In this document: in pieces, positions 38,436 through 52,100 of the stretch
How positions within the stretch are numbered: the first letter of the stretch is position 1
Layout: the number at the start of each line of letters is the position of its first letter
Source: Chaetorhynchus papuensis
Taxonomy: Eukaryota > Chordata > Aves > Passeriformes > Rhipiduridae
Direction: 5' to 3'
Assembly: GCA_013396525.1 (NCBI GenBank)
Contig: VWYX01000082.1
Location: forward strand, 1,226,820-1,290,819
Length of the DNA: 64,000 bases
The notes under the pieces: model-generated
Told to the model about the DNA's origin: nothing
Databases searched by the model: none
Seen by the model: only the letters and a program-made list of their open reading frames with translations
Program-made: the position numbers and the translations under genes

Positions 38436-39280
38436 CCATGCACATTTTTTTCACAGGAAAACTGATTTATTAATTTTCACAGTCAGACTGCACAACTGCA
38501 TCATGCAGTAAAAAGTTTTTGTTATTATCTAAACTGTCTTCTTTTTTCCTGTTTCCTCTTCAGTCTCCAGGATTTCAGTGTTTGTGTTCTGCTGTTGATA
38601 GTAGAGCTTTGGGAAGCACGTGATGAGGAACAGAATAAACAAGTACACGCTGTACTTGCTGATTCTGGGCAGTTGTCACAGCTTTAAAAAGTACCAGATA
38701 AACACCTGCAGAAAAAGTGCTTTGATACCTGAAGCAACACTGAAATCACATCCTCACCCCTGGGACAGAAATAACTAAGGGTAAATGCTCATCCTGAATA
38801 ATTTTCTGTCTGCTTTTGTCCAGCATGCCTCTTCTTTATGAATAATAGGACACAGTTGTAAGTTAAAAAATAACTGTTGGATTATCTTGGCAGGAGTATT
38901 TTTAGCTCCTCTCTATGTCCTAATGTAATTCACAGAGTGTTCTTAATACAGTCTTGTACCAGCACAGCTGGGTGTGAATCAGGGGTGAAAGTGAGAAGAG
39001 GGTACAGGAGCTGCTTACATCAAGGAGGTTGCCTAAAAAACCATTCATATAATGAGACAGAAGGGTTATAAAGGTGTCTAATACTCAAAGTGACCTAAAG
39101 CCCAGTTTTCACATCCTTATCACTTAATGTAATCTCGCATGTCTTTTAATTGCTAATTTTTGCTCTCATTGGTCAGTAACTGCTAGTTTCACAGCAGATT
39201 TTTGATCTCCTTAGGCAGTGTTAAGTCTGAGATGTAGCACCAGAGCACCTGGTGAATGGTTGTACAAGCCTAGAAGTGTC

Positions 39281-41395
39281 AGAATCGCAGAATCATTACG
39301 GTTGGAAGGGACCTCTGGAGATCACCCAGTCCAACCCCCCTTCCCAGGCACAGTCAGCTAGAGCAGGTTACACAGGAACCTGTCCAAATGGGTTTTGAAT
39401 GTCTCCACAGAGGAAGACTCCAGGATAGCCTGTTCCAGTGCTCTGCCACCGTAAGTGTAAAAGAAATTCTTCCTCATGTGGAGGTGGAACTTCCTGTGTT
39501 TTAGTTTATGGCCGTTGCTCCTTGTCCTGTCACTTGGCCCACTGAAAAGAATCTGGCACCATTGTCTTGGCACCCACCTTTGAGATATTTTATGTGTTAA
39601 TGAGATCCCTTCTCAGTTTTCTCTTCCCCAGACTAAACAGTCCCAGTTCCTGTAGCATTTCCTCATAAGAGATGCTCCAGACCCCAAATCATCTTTGTGA
39701 CCCTCTGCTGGACCCTCTCCAGAAGCTCCTTGTCTCTCTTTTGCTGAGGAGCCCAGAACTGGACACAGCACTCCAGGTGTGGCCTCACCAGGGCCGAGTA
39801 GAGGGGGAGGATCACCTCCCTCAACCTGCTGGCCACACTCTTCCCGATGCACCCCAGGATGACATTGTCCCTCCTGGCCACAGGGGCACTGCCAGCTCAT
39901 GGACAGCTTGTGATCCACCCAGAGTNNNNNNNNNNNNNNNNNNNNNNNNNNNNNNNNNNNNNNNNNNNNNNNNNNNNNNNNNNNNNNNNNNNNNNNNNNN
40001 NNNNNNNNNNNNNNNNNNNNNNNNNNNNNNNNNNNNNNNNNNNNNNNNNNNNNNNNNNNNNNNNNNNNNNNNNNNNNNNNNNNNNNNNNNNNNNNNNNNN
40101 NNNNNNNNNNNNNNNNNNNNNNNNNNNNNNNNNNNNNNNNNNNNNNNNNNNNNNNNNNNNNNNNNNNNNNNNNNNNNNNNNNNNNNNNNNNNNNNNNNNN
40201 NNNNNNNNNNNNNNNNNNNNNNNNNNNNNNNNNNNNNNNNNNNNNNNNNNGACCCTCTGAGCTCTGCCCTTCAGCCAGCTCCTGCTCCACCTCACTGTCC
40301 TTTCCTCTGACCCACATTTCCTGAGCTTAGCTGCAAGTTAATGTTGTTATGGCAGTGTCAAAAGCCTTGCTGAAGTCAAGGCAGACAACATCCACAGCTC
40401 TCCCCTCACATGCCCATCCTGCCGTGCCACCACAGAATTGTATCGGACCAGCCAAGCACGGGTTCCCTTGGTGAATCCATGCTGACTACTCCCAGTGACC
40501 TTATTGTCTTCTGTGTGCCTGGGCATGGCCTCCGGAATGGGCTGCTCCTTTCCAGGTGTGGAGGTGAGGCTGACTGGACATATTTTCCTGGCTCCTCCTT
40601 CTTGTCCTTCTTGAAGATGGCAGCAACACTGACTTTCCTTCAGTCACTGGGCACCTCTCCTGTTCTCCATGGTTTTGCACAGATAATGGAGGTTGGCTTA
40701 GCAACATCTGCCAGCTCCCTTGGCACCCGTGGGTGCATCCCATCAGAGCCCATGGATTTATGGGCATTAAGGCTGTCTAGCTGATCTCTAACTCAACCCC
40801 TATGACCGGGAGGAAGTTTTCCTTTCTCCAGCCTTCCACTCTTGCCTCCCAGGTCTGGGACTCCCGAGGGCTGGCCTCACCAGTAAAGACTGAGACAAAA
40901 GAAGGCATTCAGTAATTCTGCCTTCTCTGTGTCTTCCATCACCAGGACACCCATCTGATTCAGCAGTGGCCCCATATTTTCCCTAATCTCCGTTTTGCTC
41001 CTGAGGTACTTGTAGAAGCCCTTTCAGTTGCCTTTGGTATCCCTTGCCAGATTAAATTCCAAGTGGGCCTTGGTCTTCTTCATCTCATCCCTGCATACTC
41101 TGATGATGTTCCTATAGTTCTCCAGCAGAGTCTGGCTCTTTAGCCACATCCCAGAAATTTATTTCTAGAAACTCCCTGCTCATCCATGCAGATCTCCTGT
41201 CCCCTTTGCCTGATTTCCTGCTCATAGTGCTACACTGGTCTTGAGCTTGGAGGAAGTGACGTTTGAATATTGACCAGCTCTCTTGGACCTCCTTATCGTC
41301 TGGAGCCCTATCCTATGGGATTCTTCTAAGTAGGTCTTTGAAGAGGTTGAAGGTGGCTCTCAGGAAGTTCACACAGGATCCTGACTCCCTAAGAC
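39281..41395 (-). mobile_element. CR1 non-LTR retroposon, long 5'-truncated copy, interrupted by an assembly gap
   Basis: The left edge shows the CR1 3' terminus read on the minus strand, with the attctgcg/attctgac tail typical of the CR1 8-bp terminal repeat. It runs into the diagnostic avian CR1 end (ggttggaagggacc, agtccaaccc). Farther right, minus-strand frames encode the C-terminal part of the CR1 reverse transcriptase, for example LYSALVRPHLECCVQFWAP near 39.7-39.8 kb. Homology to ORF2 continues on the other side of the gap to about 41.39 kb. The copy is about 2.1 kb including the gap and lacks its 5' end. Its frame is broken by stops and shifts, so it is inactive. It lies downstream of FBP2 on the same strand. 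Confidence 0.93.
39926..40250. other. Assembly gap (325 N) inside the CR1 element
   Basis: Unbroken run of N. CR1 sequence flanks it on both sides, so the missing bases are probably also CR1. The true gap length may differ. Confidence 0.98.
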
Positions 41396-42304
41396 AAAGG
41401 GCTAATGTGTATGCCTCAAACAGCAATAACCAGATAGTTGTGTAGCAAACCAAGCATTGTTGATACTAACAACCAATGATTGTTGGTAACACACACTGTG
41501 AAAAAGAACAGGGTGTGGCTGGTGAAGGTGGCCATACAGAAGTAGGGCAGCACTTTTCCAGGACAAACATCCTTGTTGTAGCTTGTGGAGATAAGCACAA
41601 CACAGCGTAAGCACAGGAATGAGACTGAGAAAGGGGCATGGATTGTAGGGAGGGATGAAAACCACCCAAGATCCCTGAAGCCCTCTGACCCATTTCCAGA
41701 AAGGTCTGAAAGAACAGACATGATAAGCAATTTGTATAGAAAATGAGAAGGTTATCTCCATGGCAGGGGTAAAAAGTATCCTCCCTGACACATGTTCACC
41801 CCCAGGTCTCTGGACTCCCCATCAGCTAGATCCATGCTGGAGCCAGGACTCTCTTTCTCTGTGTCTCTTGCCTTCCCCCTCCTCTTTAATTCATCTCTTT
41901 CTCTCTTTCTCTCTCTCTCTCTCTCCCTCCCCCTCTCTCCCCTTTTACCCTACCCCTTTATCCAAGCCCCACTGCCGTGTGCTTGTTCTAGGAGATCAGG
42001 GACTAACTTGTATCAATTCTCAAGCCAAGTGTGGAACTTACTAATGACATTTTGTAAGCTTCTGCAGACCATCCAACTTTAGTTGCTCCCTTTGACCACA
42101 AGCATCTAAAACTTGGGTGTTCCCTTCCACTTAAGGACAGGACACCACAGTGACTAGAAATGGCAATATAACGTGTGTAAAAGGGCAAGAGCCAATCTGA
42201 AATAAGAGCATTTCAATGTAAGAGAAAATGGAGGTATAACAGTGTCTTTGTACCCTCTTCTGTTGCAGAGGATAGTGGAACAACAGACTAGGCATGATTT
42301 GGGT
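41396..42304. other. Intergenic DNA between CR1 and the FBP2 3' end
   Basis: About 0.9 kb with a CT-rich microsatellite near 41.9 kb. Open frames up to 129 codons on the minus strand match no recognised protein. Confidence 0.55.
41894..41947. repeat. Polypyrimidine (CT)n tract
   Basis: Over 50 bases that are nearly all C or T, with a run of CT dinucleotides in the middle. Such tracts can adopt triplex structure. Confidence 0.9.
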
Positions 42305-42929
42305 GTCACATCCATAGCAATGGTTTATTGTAATTTGTGCTGTTGAAAGTTGTGTGTAAATAACACACAATATTTCCTGTTCTTATGAGAAATGAAATAC
42401 CCCGGCAACGCTGCAGCCTTTTCATCTCTATTAATCACCCCAAATATGTATAATTTGCAGCTTAAAAATACTGTTTCAGACAGCATGAAACTTCTGCTCT
42501 TCTTAGGGCTGTCAAGATAAAAAGCATCTGCAAGAAAGCCTCTGACAGAAAATCCAGATAATGGCATTGCAAATATTGGTGTGGAAATCCTGTCACAAAC
42601 AATGTGACATCCATGTAATATCAGATATAAAGCTTCAGATCAAATGGGGATACTGACACAATTCACTTCCTTTTGTTAATAGTATATAAAGTAAGTCGTT
42701 TCTGTTTGGAAATCATGGCTCTGTCTCTGCACTTGCCCTGCATAAATCAGAATTAAAGGATTTTTACACTTGCCTGCAAGGAGAAATGAAATGTCATTAT
42801 TTTTCTTGTTCTTGTAAAGTGGGACTTTCACTGAGAAACTGGTGGCAATTGCTAGAATCCACCATTTTGAAAGATAAAGCTTTTCTTGGAGACTGAAAAT
42901 GGACGAGCAAGATCTGATGTGGAAAGCCT
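42305..42929 (-). terminator. FBP2: FBP2 3' UTR with candidate polyadenylation signal
   Basis: Reading the minus strand beyond the stop codon, the first clear AATAAA is at 42,329-42,324, followed by a GT-rich stretch. This predicts a 3' UTR of about 620 bases. Another site farther left cannot be excluded. Confidence 0.5.
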
Positions 42930-43124
42930 TTAGCTGCTCTTCTGGTGTTTCTGTACACAAGCAAGGTATTCTTGCACATCATCTGGAGAGCCAAGTATAA
43001 GAGGAACTCTCTGGTGAATATTCTCAGGTTTCACATCCAGCACGGCTTCGGTTCCTGTAGTGGCCATCCCACCTGCCTGCTCGATGATGAAAGCCACAGG
43101 GTTGCATTCATAGAGAAGTCGGAG
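42930..43124 (-). CDS. FBP2: FBP2 coding exon 7 (residues 277-340)
   Basis: Acceptor ttctttctag on the minus strand; 195 bases ending in TAA. It begins LRLLYECNPVAF, carrying metal ligand E282 and substrate residue R278, and ends QKHQKSS. Confidence 0.96.
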   Translation of the reverse strand, partial: LRLLYECNPVAFIIEQAGGMATTGTEAVLDVKPENIHQRVPLILGSPDDVQEYLACVQKHQKSS

Positions 43125-46100
43125 CTAGAAAGAAAGAGGAAACACATGATTGCCTTTGGGGGAACTTATATCAAAGGGCTTGCCAAAAGCTAGCTTTCCT
43201 CTTGTGATTTTGGAAAATATTCACCAAACTTCAATTGACCTAAGAAGCAATGTTTCTCAGCGAGCCCCTCCTTCCCTCTCTTCTCACCTTCCCTAAAGCC
43301 TTCTGTTTAGGGGAGCAATGCACCGACCCTACATCCAGGCATCACCACTATCGTTTCCAAGCTGATGTGCAGCACCAGTGAAGCTATATTTTGTCAAAAA
43401 TGTCAAAAGTGGGTGTCCCACAAACATCAGCAAAACAGTTAAGCCAGCTAAGCTAACAGTACTGGGAAAGAAAAGCCAAAATATCTTCTTATATGGAGCC
43501 TTTATGTGTTAACTCAGAGCTTGGGATAATCATGTTATGTTTAGTCAGGATATTTTGGAGTTTGAAACTTGATGCTCCCAGTTTCAGATTTCAGGATTTT
43601 ATTGCTTCTCTTCAGAAATGTAGATAGATATTAGTGGCCTGAACTTATCCAGATAGTGGCTTCAGAAGGAGCTGCAGTTATCTATTAAAAGCAAATTTTC
43701 CGTTTTGGTTTGGACCCTGATATCTGTTTACATTTTTAAAAAATGTTACCTCTTGGCATGAGTGCGTTCTGGTGGAATGCAAACTTATTTAGGACATGTG
43801 CCAAAAGTTTCTGTGTTTAAATGAACACCGATGATAGCTGGTCAGTTCTGAACAAACATTATTTCTGTAGGTTTATCTCTGAAGTGCTCACGTACAACAA
43901 TATTAGCACATATTTTGTTTAACGGACTCTTGACGTGTGCAAAAGAGAAAATGTTTTCTGGGGAGGAGGAAGTGTGACAGAATGCAGCTGTGTATAGAGA
44001 CAGAGAAATGGGTTGAACACAGGACTTCACTACCCATCATGCCTTTAGCAGACTGTAATAAACCCATGATATACCACAAACTTAAATAGCACCATATTAC
44101 TGTCTTTCTTATCTTTAGAGCCCACTGAAGTGCTACTTCTGGTACAAGGACTCCATCTCACTGGCAACATAGGACCAATACCTTTCACTCTTCTTCCTAT
44201 TGCTTGGCCTAATTCTGGAAGATCATGAGCCAGCAAAGAGCAGTGGTATCACTATGGAACCACCTTTCAAGTTTCTTGTTGCTAAACTGTGACTATGCAA
44301 CTTGAAGAGAGAAGTTTTTCTTCAGGCAGCAGTGAAATTGCACTCAGGGATCTTCAGATGGACTCTGTCTTCAGAGAGGTCTAACATTTTTCACCTAATA
44401 GAGAACTGTAAGCCTTAAGTTTATAAAAAATATTATTCAAAAGACATAATTTGAAAAGAGGATTTATTTGTTGGCTGGTCCTGTAGAGTTTATTGAGCAC
44501 TTAAAGTTCTTGTTTTCTTTCTTTAACTTAAAGAAGGAGCTGTATATGTTAGGGCCTACATGCATGCCATTTGCATTTGCTCTAAAGACTTTTGATCAAT
44601 TCCTGGGACATTTGATTCCTTTCAGCTCTCTAATCGAGTGCATAGACTGTCTTTCAGGAGATACATGATCAGGGCACTTGCCACAAGAGCATTATTTCTC
44701 CAACAAGAAAAGATATACGTGAAAACAACTATATACACCTGCACTCTGAGAAGGACAGAAAACTTTTATTTGTAATGATAGCATGTTTTGCTTCTTCCAT
44801 TACTCTCTTTACTGTGGCAGTGCAAGACAGAGCAATCCAAAAATAACTGTGGGCTAGCTCCTCTGGAAACCTTTATTTCTGTAAAGTTATGTACTTTGTT
44901 CCTTTGTTCTTTTGTCCTGGTTCTCATTCTCTCTTTTCAACAATGGTTTAATACAGATTTCAAAACAAAAAGTTTAATTTGAAGAGGCCAGTCAGCACAC
45001 CCACTTTTTTCACACACAGCAAATTTCTTTTTTGTCTCTTTCTCTCATGTACAAACACATCCACATCATTTAGTGAGGGCTTTTTGGGGTGGTGTTTTTG
45101 GGTTTTTTTTCCCTGAGATGCTGATTCAAAAATTTAAATAATTTTTGCCTGGACAAACATGCGGATATTTTTTGTTGTATAAGTAGAAGGGAATTATTTT
45201 CCTGGTTTTGCTTTGAAGATCATTTGGATCTGCTGGTATTTTGGTAAATACAAACTCACCATGACAGAACCAGTAGTCCTCTCTCCCCAGAGACATCAGG
45301 ATATTCTGACACCAGTGTGGGAGATGGGGCAGATTCCTCCACATACCAGGCATGGATGCAAAAGCATTTGGGTAGAAGGTTTGAGGTATGGCATAGATCA
45401 GGAAAGGATGTGGCGTTGGAGTCAGAACACCATGTCCAATCTATTATGTACTGAGCCAATAATTATATACTTGAGCCAATAATTTCCTAAGGATGACCTG
45501 CAGGTTACTGCTGGTCCCCAGATCAGCTGTGTGACTAGGTCTCTTGAAACATATTTGTTTAGAAAGTTGATAATAAGGGTTTCTGGTGCTGCAGGAGAGA
45601 AATTGAGGTTGACAATGGTAAGTTTCAAAGACTGACTGCATTGCACTGCACTGCACTGTGATGGTGTGTTTTGTACAGATGTTCAAATGGGAAGTTATAT
45701 TTTCCCAAAATACTGATCTCAGCATGCATGAAGCCCACCTTCCACTGTAATCACCTTTTCTGACCAGGTGGCAGAAGCCTGAGTTTGCAGAGCTGGTAAT
45801 ATAAGTTCTTTGCCCTTTGGAAACATAATATAGGAAAACTTGTTTTTCTAGCTTGCGACGAAACCCTTTCTGAGGCTCAGTGTATCCCACTGGCTGGTGG
45901 GATAACCCTAGTTGTCAGTTTAAAGTGCAGAGGTCTTCCTTGGGTCCGTGTTGTATCCACCAGCTATGCACAGGTATCTCAATGGGTTTCTGTGCTACTG
46001 CAATATTATCTTTAGAAAAATTAATTAAGTCCCTCGTTGCAGTGAAAACCACTTGAGTAGTTAGTAATATAAAACCACACAGGAAGATTTCTGGCCTAAA

Positions 46101-49100
46101 TTGGCAATTGCCCAAATTTCTTTCCTAAATTCGATTGCACCATCATTTTCATTAATAATTTTTTCCACAGTAGAAAATTATTATTTGTTTATTTATCTAA
46201 ACTATAACTCTGGTAATACTAGAGGTATTAGGTTGGCTAAGTTCACCAGAAAGGAATTCAATGATATACCTTTCCTTTCGGACTCTTCTGATTAGCAGGA
46301 TACATGAAAATCCCACCATACATCAATGTGCGGTGAACATCAGCTACCATGGACCCCACATACCTGGCACCGTATGGGGAACTGCCGTCCTGAAAAACAT
46401 AGAGTAAAGCATTGTATTTACCAGGCTAGACAGATAGTAGCATGGAAAAATGTAATTTTGCTGTGAAACAGGAATCAAAGCTGCTTAAATCAATGGCTGC
46501 TTATACATACTGCAAATACCGAAATCAGTCCTAAGCTTAGCCTTTTGTAAGATGAGATCGTCTACAGGGTTCAAAAATAAGTTGTTTAAAGAGCTTCATT
46601 CACAGTATGCAAACCAGAGTGCCTGTAATTTGAGTGAACAATTTGGAATCAAACCCCAGCCTGTGAAAAACCACGGGACTGAAAACTTCTTCACCTTATC
46701 AGAACAAGGATCTAATTCGATTTTTCATCTTCCACTGGTTCCTAAGCCAGAGCGTGAGGAGGGATGTCACCCCACTACACATCCAGATGGTTCCAAGAGG
46801 ACTCCAACTTTTACCTTTTGGCTTATTTGTCAAGTGGTGAAATTGGTCGTAGCATTCATTCTGCACCTTAATTTGGGAGATAGTGATCTATTCATGAATG
46901 TAATTCTCCTTGCTCTCAGCTTAGAAATTGATGCTGTTGAAGGACAGGTCATTTTAGCAAAAGCAATCAAGGAAGTATTCATGTCAGTATCAGGTCTGCT
47001 GGCCATAAAAATGGTTAGGTAGAAAATATGGAAGACGAGAAAGGTGTCTTGAACAGATAGAAGTACCTACAGTAGACAAAATAATATCCACTCAAGAAAT
47101 GGAATGACATCTCCCCATACTTTTATGAAGGGGAGATACAAAATACAGATGTAAACTGAAGGAAAGCTTTTTAAGAGAAGAATTCTGCTTGTCTTTTCGT
47201 ATCTCTCATTCTGTCTTCAATAAAAGCTGAGGAGGAATTTTCATCTTCCCAGAACATTACTAGAGACTGAACTTCATACACATTTAATCCACATGTATGT
47301 TGTTGTACTACGATGATAAAGGTCTGAAAAGATCTCAGCATGTTTTTTTCTGTTTGGATCAGTTTTCTAATGAAAGATCTTAGCACTTTCTACAAAGCTC
47401 AACCTGTACTGATGCTAGATGCAGAAAATTACATAGAGAACTTGTTCAGCAATGCCAGCTCCAGGACCTTCAGAGACCACAAGTTAGTCACCCTTCCCAG
47501 CAAAATCATAAGGTTGGCTGGGGGAAAAAATTGGAAGGAGAATAAAGAAAAATATAACTCTATTTTGAGATCACTTTTTCAAATTGTTCAATGCAACTGT
47601 GAAGTTTTGATAATTACTCCCTTTTAAAATGGGAAAAGATTCTCAATAAATTACACTTTATAAAGGAACAGAACATCAGGAAGTTAAGTCCTATGCTGCT
47701 AAAGATAAGACTTGTGTATTTGATATAGATGATAATAAAATTGAGAAGAGTCCTATTCCAGGCTATGTAATAACTCTTGTTCAACTGTACATGTTCGTTT
47801 TCATGGTTCTTGTTGTACACATTAGGAAAACTGTCAAAAATTCAGAAGAAAATGATGCAAACTATGAAAGACATGATAGATAAGACACAGCCTAGAGCTT
47901 TTACATTAAGTTTTGTTTAAATCTGGTCCCATTGATTGTAGGCACACGTGAACAAAGCTTTTAAGTATTTGCTCCCTTGTTTTTCATGGCTTATGCTCAA
48001 ATAATTGCATGCTTAGGCTTCAGAAGGTAGCTTCTCCATCTCACAGCTGTTTGTACTTGTGACTTTGCAGAGGTAAAAATCTGACATCAGAAAAAACCAA
48101 ACACCTTAAGAGGTATTAAAGAGACACAAAGGCGAGTTTTCAGTTAACATCTGGGAAAGATATGATTATAGTCTCAAATTACCTTTAAAAATACAGGCAA
48201 AGGAAGAACTTTCTTTTGTGGTTTCAAAAGGTAATGAGCCGAGTCTTAAGAATAGTTTGTTGAACACTAAGAAAAGCCGTAACATACCAACAAGCAGCCC
48301 CTGAACCAGACTGCTAAGGATTGCTTCTGTGACATTATCAAATAAGGCTTCTGCAAACCACAGGTATGAAATGTACTGACCACAGGCAGCACAGCTGAGC
48401 CACCTACGTGCACTTCATCTGACAGGTTTGGAATGTGCTAGGTTTCCTATTCACATGCAGGTTATTTACATCATTTATGTGTACATGGACAGTGTTATGT
48501 GAAGGATGCTTTGTGGGTTCCTTTCCAACTCAGGATATTCTAAGCTGATGAGATGCCACTGACAATTTTAGTTGCTTCTTACCCGGATAGATATTCACCT
48601 GCTACGGACACAGTGCTGAGACTCTGCTGAGAAAAATACAGAAGATAAATTCCTCCATTCCAATAAGGTTCACTTGAACCACATACTGAAATAAAATTTT
48701 AACTTCCTTTAGCATACAGCTGTCTGCACGGGAAGAATAAATATTCCTTTTAGTTAGGGAAGTGTTATTTCTTGTTTCTCCAGTTTTGTTGCTCATGCAT
48801 TTTTTTTTTACAGAGGAGAAAGTTAATAGGCGTTGTATGCATGTTGGCCTATTGCCCAGGCTTTCTTCTCAAACAACATAGCAGAGCATGAGTGCTAGTC
48901 AGGTACATCCCAAGTTCTCAGTAATGCCATGCTCTGCATTTGTTCAATAAGCACTTCTGAATGTTCAGTCAATGCCAGTGAAAGAGTTGGAGAACCTTCA
49001 TGTTCCCTTCATCAGCATCCATGGTGTTTGAGTAAACAGGTGGCTACTCTTCATTTTACCCCTTCTGCTGCTTTTTTTTATTGCTTGCCACAAATGAACA

Positions 49101-52100
49101 AAAATTATTCATAACAGGTAGGTCCTGTGATTTTTTTCTTCACGTTCTGATAGAAGTCAATTTTTCATTTCTCTATTCTGCCGATTTCCGACAGCCCTGT
49201 TTTTCCACAACAGAACAAGACCAGGTTTTTCTTACATAAATATGATGACTAGGAGAGGCAGGGGGCAAGAAATCTTTTCTACAAACTACAACGGCAACAC
49301 CCTGCATCCCTTACTCCACATACAGATGTGGTGACAAAAGTATAGTGATTTTACTAGCTTTTTTGTGTCACTCGGACACAGCTTGGCTAGTTGACAGAAG
49401 AATGCTTCATAGTGAAATGTGCTGTTGATGGCAAGTTTTTAATTATATTGTTGAGACAAATCCTTAACCAGGGGTTCTCCTGTGCATAGGTCCCATCATC
49501 AGCAAGCTGTGATGAGACTCAGCTTCTCTTGTGCCTGACTGTAGGAAGTAAAGATAAAAATAGGTGTCATAGCGAAGTGTGATAATGTCCACAGGGTGTT
49601 TCCAAATTCTACCATGGGTGAACCAGGGCCTTGAAGCCATTATGGGAGGAAGAACCCATTTTGGGGAGGAGTTATAGTAAAATCTGTGCAGAGACAGTTT
49701 CTGGCCCAGCAGTGCCCAGTAAACATTGCAGACTGGAGTAAACACATTGCATTACAGGCAAATTTGCAAACAGAAACTTGCTCTTCAAACTGGTTAAGCA
49801 GCAGCATGATTTTGTCATGCTTAATAAAAAGTTAGCTTTACTCTCATACCAGAAGAGATGTGGTTAGACATATATTACTCACTTCATGATAAACTAGGAG
49901 GCTTAGGTCTGACCTGCAGGACACCAGCATTTTTCTAGTGCTTTTTATTCAGAATTGATGCCTTAGGCAAATGGTCATCCACAAGAAACTTTGAGGGTCA
50001 ATGCAGCTTTGTAGTCCAAACTGTTTGACCTGGGACACTGATGTTAGACAGTAAGGGGAAATCTCTCTTCTACTCATAAATAGTTGATTTGCAGTGTTTC
50101 GTTGCCAATGACAATGATACAGAGCATAGGACATGTTGTGGACAATATTCTACTTTTGTTTGCCTGTTTTATTTTAACTTTTCAGTTTTTTGTGGCAATG
50201 TCAGAGAGTCATCTGAACAGCATGTTGACCAAGAACCACAGAAATTAGTTACAGGTACAATACAGGTAAGATCAAAGGAAGAAAAATGCAAGAAAGTGAC
50301 AAATAGCTAAAATTGATGCCTAGTCTCTTGGCTTCTAGCAGCCAGAAGAATATAGGGTGGATGATCTGCCTGAATAAGAAGGTGTTCCCTGATGCCCACA
50401 TGGCAGTTCCTCCTCAAGTCACAGGCAGGGGATATCCAGCAGACACCCTCGCTATCCTTCTGCACGCTGGAGAGAAGGGGACAAAGACCAAAGCTGTGAA
50501 AAGCTCTACCTGGCTCCCGCAGGGAAAGCAGGAACATCACCCAGGTGGCTGTAGCTGATTAGGTTTACAGATGAGGCCAGAAAGCATGTTTCATGCTACA
50601 TGGGAATGGTAACACCTTTTCTCTCTAGTCTTCCCCACAATGCAAATATAATGTCCTTTCCAAATCAAGGAACTGAGTTATGCTGTTTCCAAAACTCAGG
50701 CTCGTAACAAGCTTCAGATGGGCAGGGCACTTCCTTGTGCTTTGTGGCCATAACATTTGTGCCTCAGCCCCTCTCATGCAGTCAACTGTACATCTCAGAG
50801 CAGCAAAAAATGTGCTTGTTCAGTACAACTGAGGAGATTTCCCCTTCCCCAAATAACCCGTGCACTTCTGTGCTACTTGCTTTAAACCAACAGGAACATC
50901 TGCCAACTTCTGTTGCATTAGACCAATGATTTCAATAGGTTTTCATCAAATGATTCACAGTTTTGAGATAAAATAGTGTTTGCAAATGAGTTTTTTCCGG
51001 TATGTCCTAAATTAAAGATTTAGTAAGTCACATGATACTGCTGTCCTCACTGATCCTGTGGTGAAATACTTCTGTCTGGTCTTTCCACTGAGTTTGAAAT
51101 CTCCTCGGTCTTTTCCTGTTTGCCTGGGGCTGATGCATTTGTTTAAGAGTTTTACTTTAAGCAACATTTTGGTGCTTTGCAAAACCACAAATTAATAAAT
51201 CCAGTCTTCGTGCCTTATACTGAATACATAGCCTAGTATAACATGAGCAGAATGAGAAGCACAGATGTCCTCCCCTTTCCCAGCTGGATTTGGTTTCAGG
51301 AAGTATGAAAGTTGTGTCATGGGCTTCTGCTTCTCTCACAGCTGAAATGAGTGCAGACTTTGAAGTCTCACAATAACCTCAAATATTCAAAGCTAATATA
51401 TTTAGAATGCTGTGATGTGACTCTCTCTGTAGCTACAATCTGGGTAACATTAAAAAGAGGGTTTGATGTTCAGTCAGAAGTCTTGCAGCTATAGCCGATG
51501 TAGTAAATCCAGATTTTTTAGCTCAGAAGGAGGAGCTTATCACGGGACTATAGTTTAAATGCTTACTCATGATATTTCCCTTGTACAGCACCCTGAGTGT
51601 TTTACTAAATCCATTATTTAACACAAACCATATTGCAAGTATTCTTGACAACTAATAGCTTAAAAATAATCGGCGTTTTTTTAATAGGAAGAGCTTTTAA
51701 ACCAGTTTCCTGACCAAATGAAGTCCTGAGTTGATCCACATCACCGTTTTTCATTATGAATTACTCTTCACATAGCTTCCAGCTTTCCACATTGAGAGCT
51801 TGTGTTCTGTCCTCCTAGCACTGATAAGAGGCCATACAAAACTGTATTTCTCCAAGGAAGTTCAGACATGGGATTTCCCTCTTTTAACAACCAAATATAG
51901 TGAAATTGTGCCTCACACCATGTGTTTGGGTTTTCTCCCCAGCCTATAGCTTGGTCCATGCTCCATATCATGCACGTAGACCATGCAAGAATGATACTAC
52001 ATTTTTCAGATGCAAGCAGGTGCAGGAAGGAGAAGGTGATGCTACCCAGATTCCTGCAAACACCTTCTGAGCAGCACATGGAATCTAGCTCTAAATGCCC

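Larger units (their letters stand above)
31775..39280. other. Intergenic DNA between the LTR and the CR1 element
   Basis: About 7.5 kb with no recognised gene. It holds a T/G-rich tract near 33.96 kb, an A19 run followed by aaaccc-type units at 34.36 kb, a 22-bp tandem repeat at 35.02 kb and an AT-rich microsatellite at 38.38 kb. The stretch 35.3-35.75 kb looks like unique, moderately GC-rich DNA, but no product could be assigned to its open frames. Confidence 0.5.

Noticed and set aside
38272..38454. Tyrosine/isoleucine-repeat small protein on the minus strand
   Set aside because: Translation of the AT-rich microsatellite.
39613..40317. Long open frames with unknown residues near 39.6-40.3 kb
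   Set aside because: They are open only because the N gap contains no stop codons; the real flanks are CR1.
45444..45890. 148-codon minus-strand frame in FBP2 intron 6, considered as an alternative FBP2 exon
   Set aside because: No similarity to FBPase, no need for an extra exon since flanking exons join in frame, and no coding-like features.
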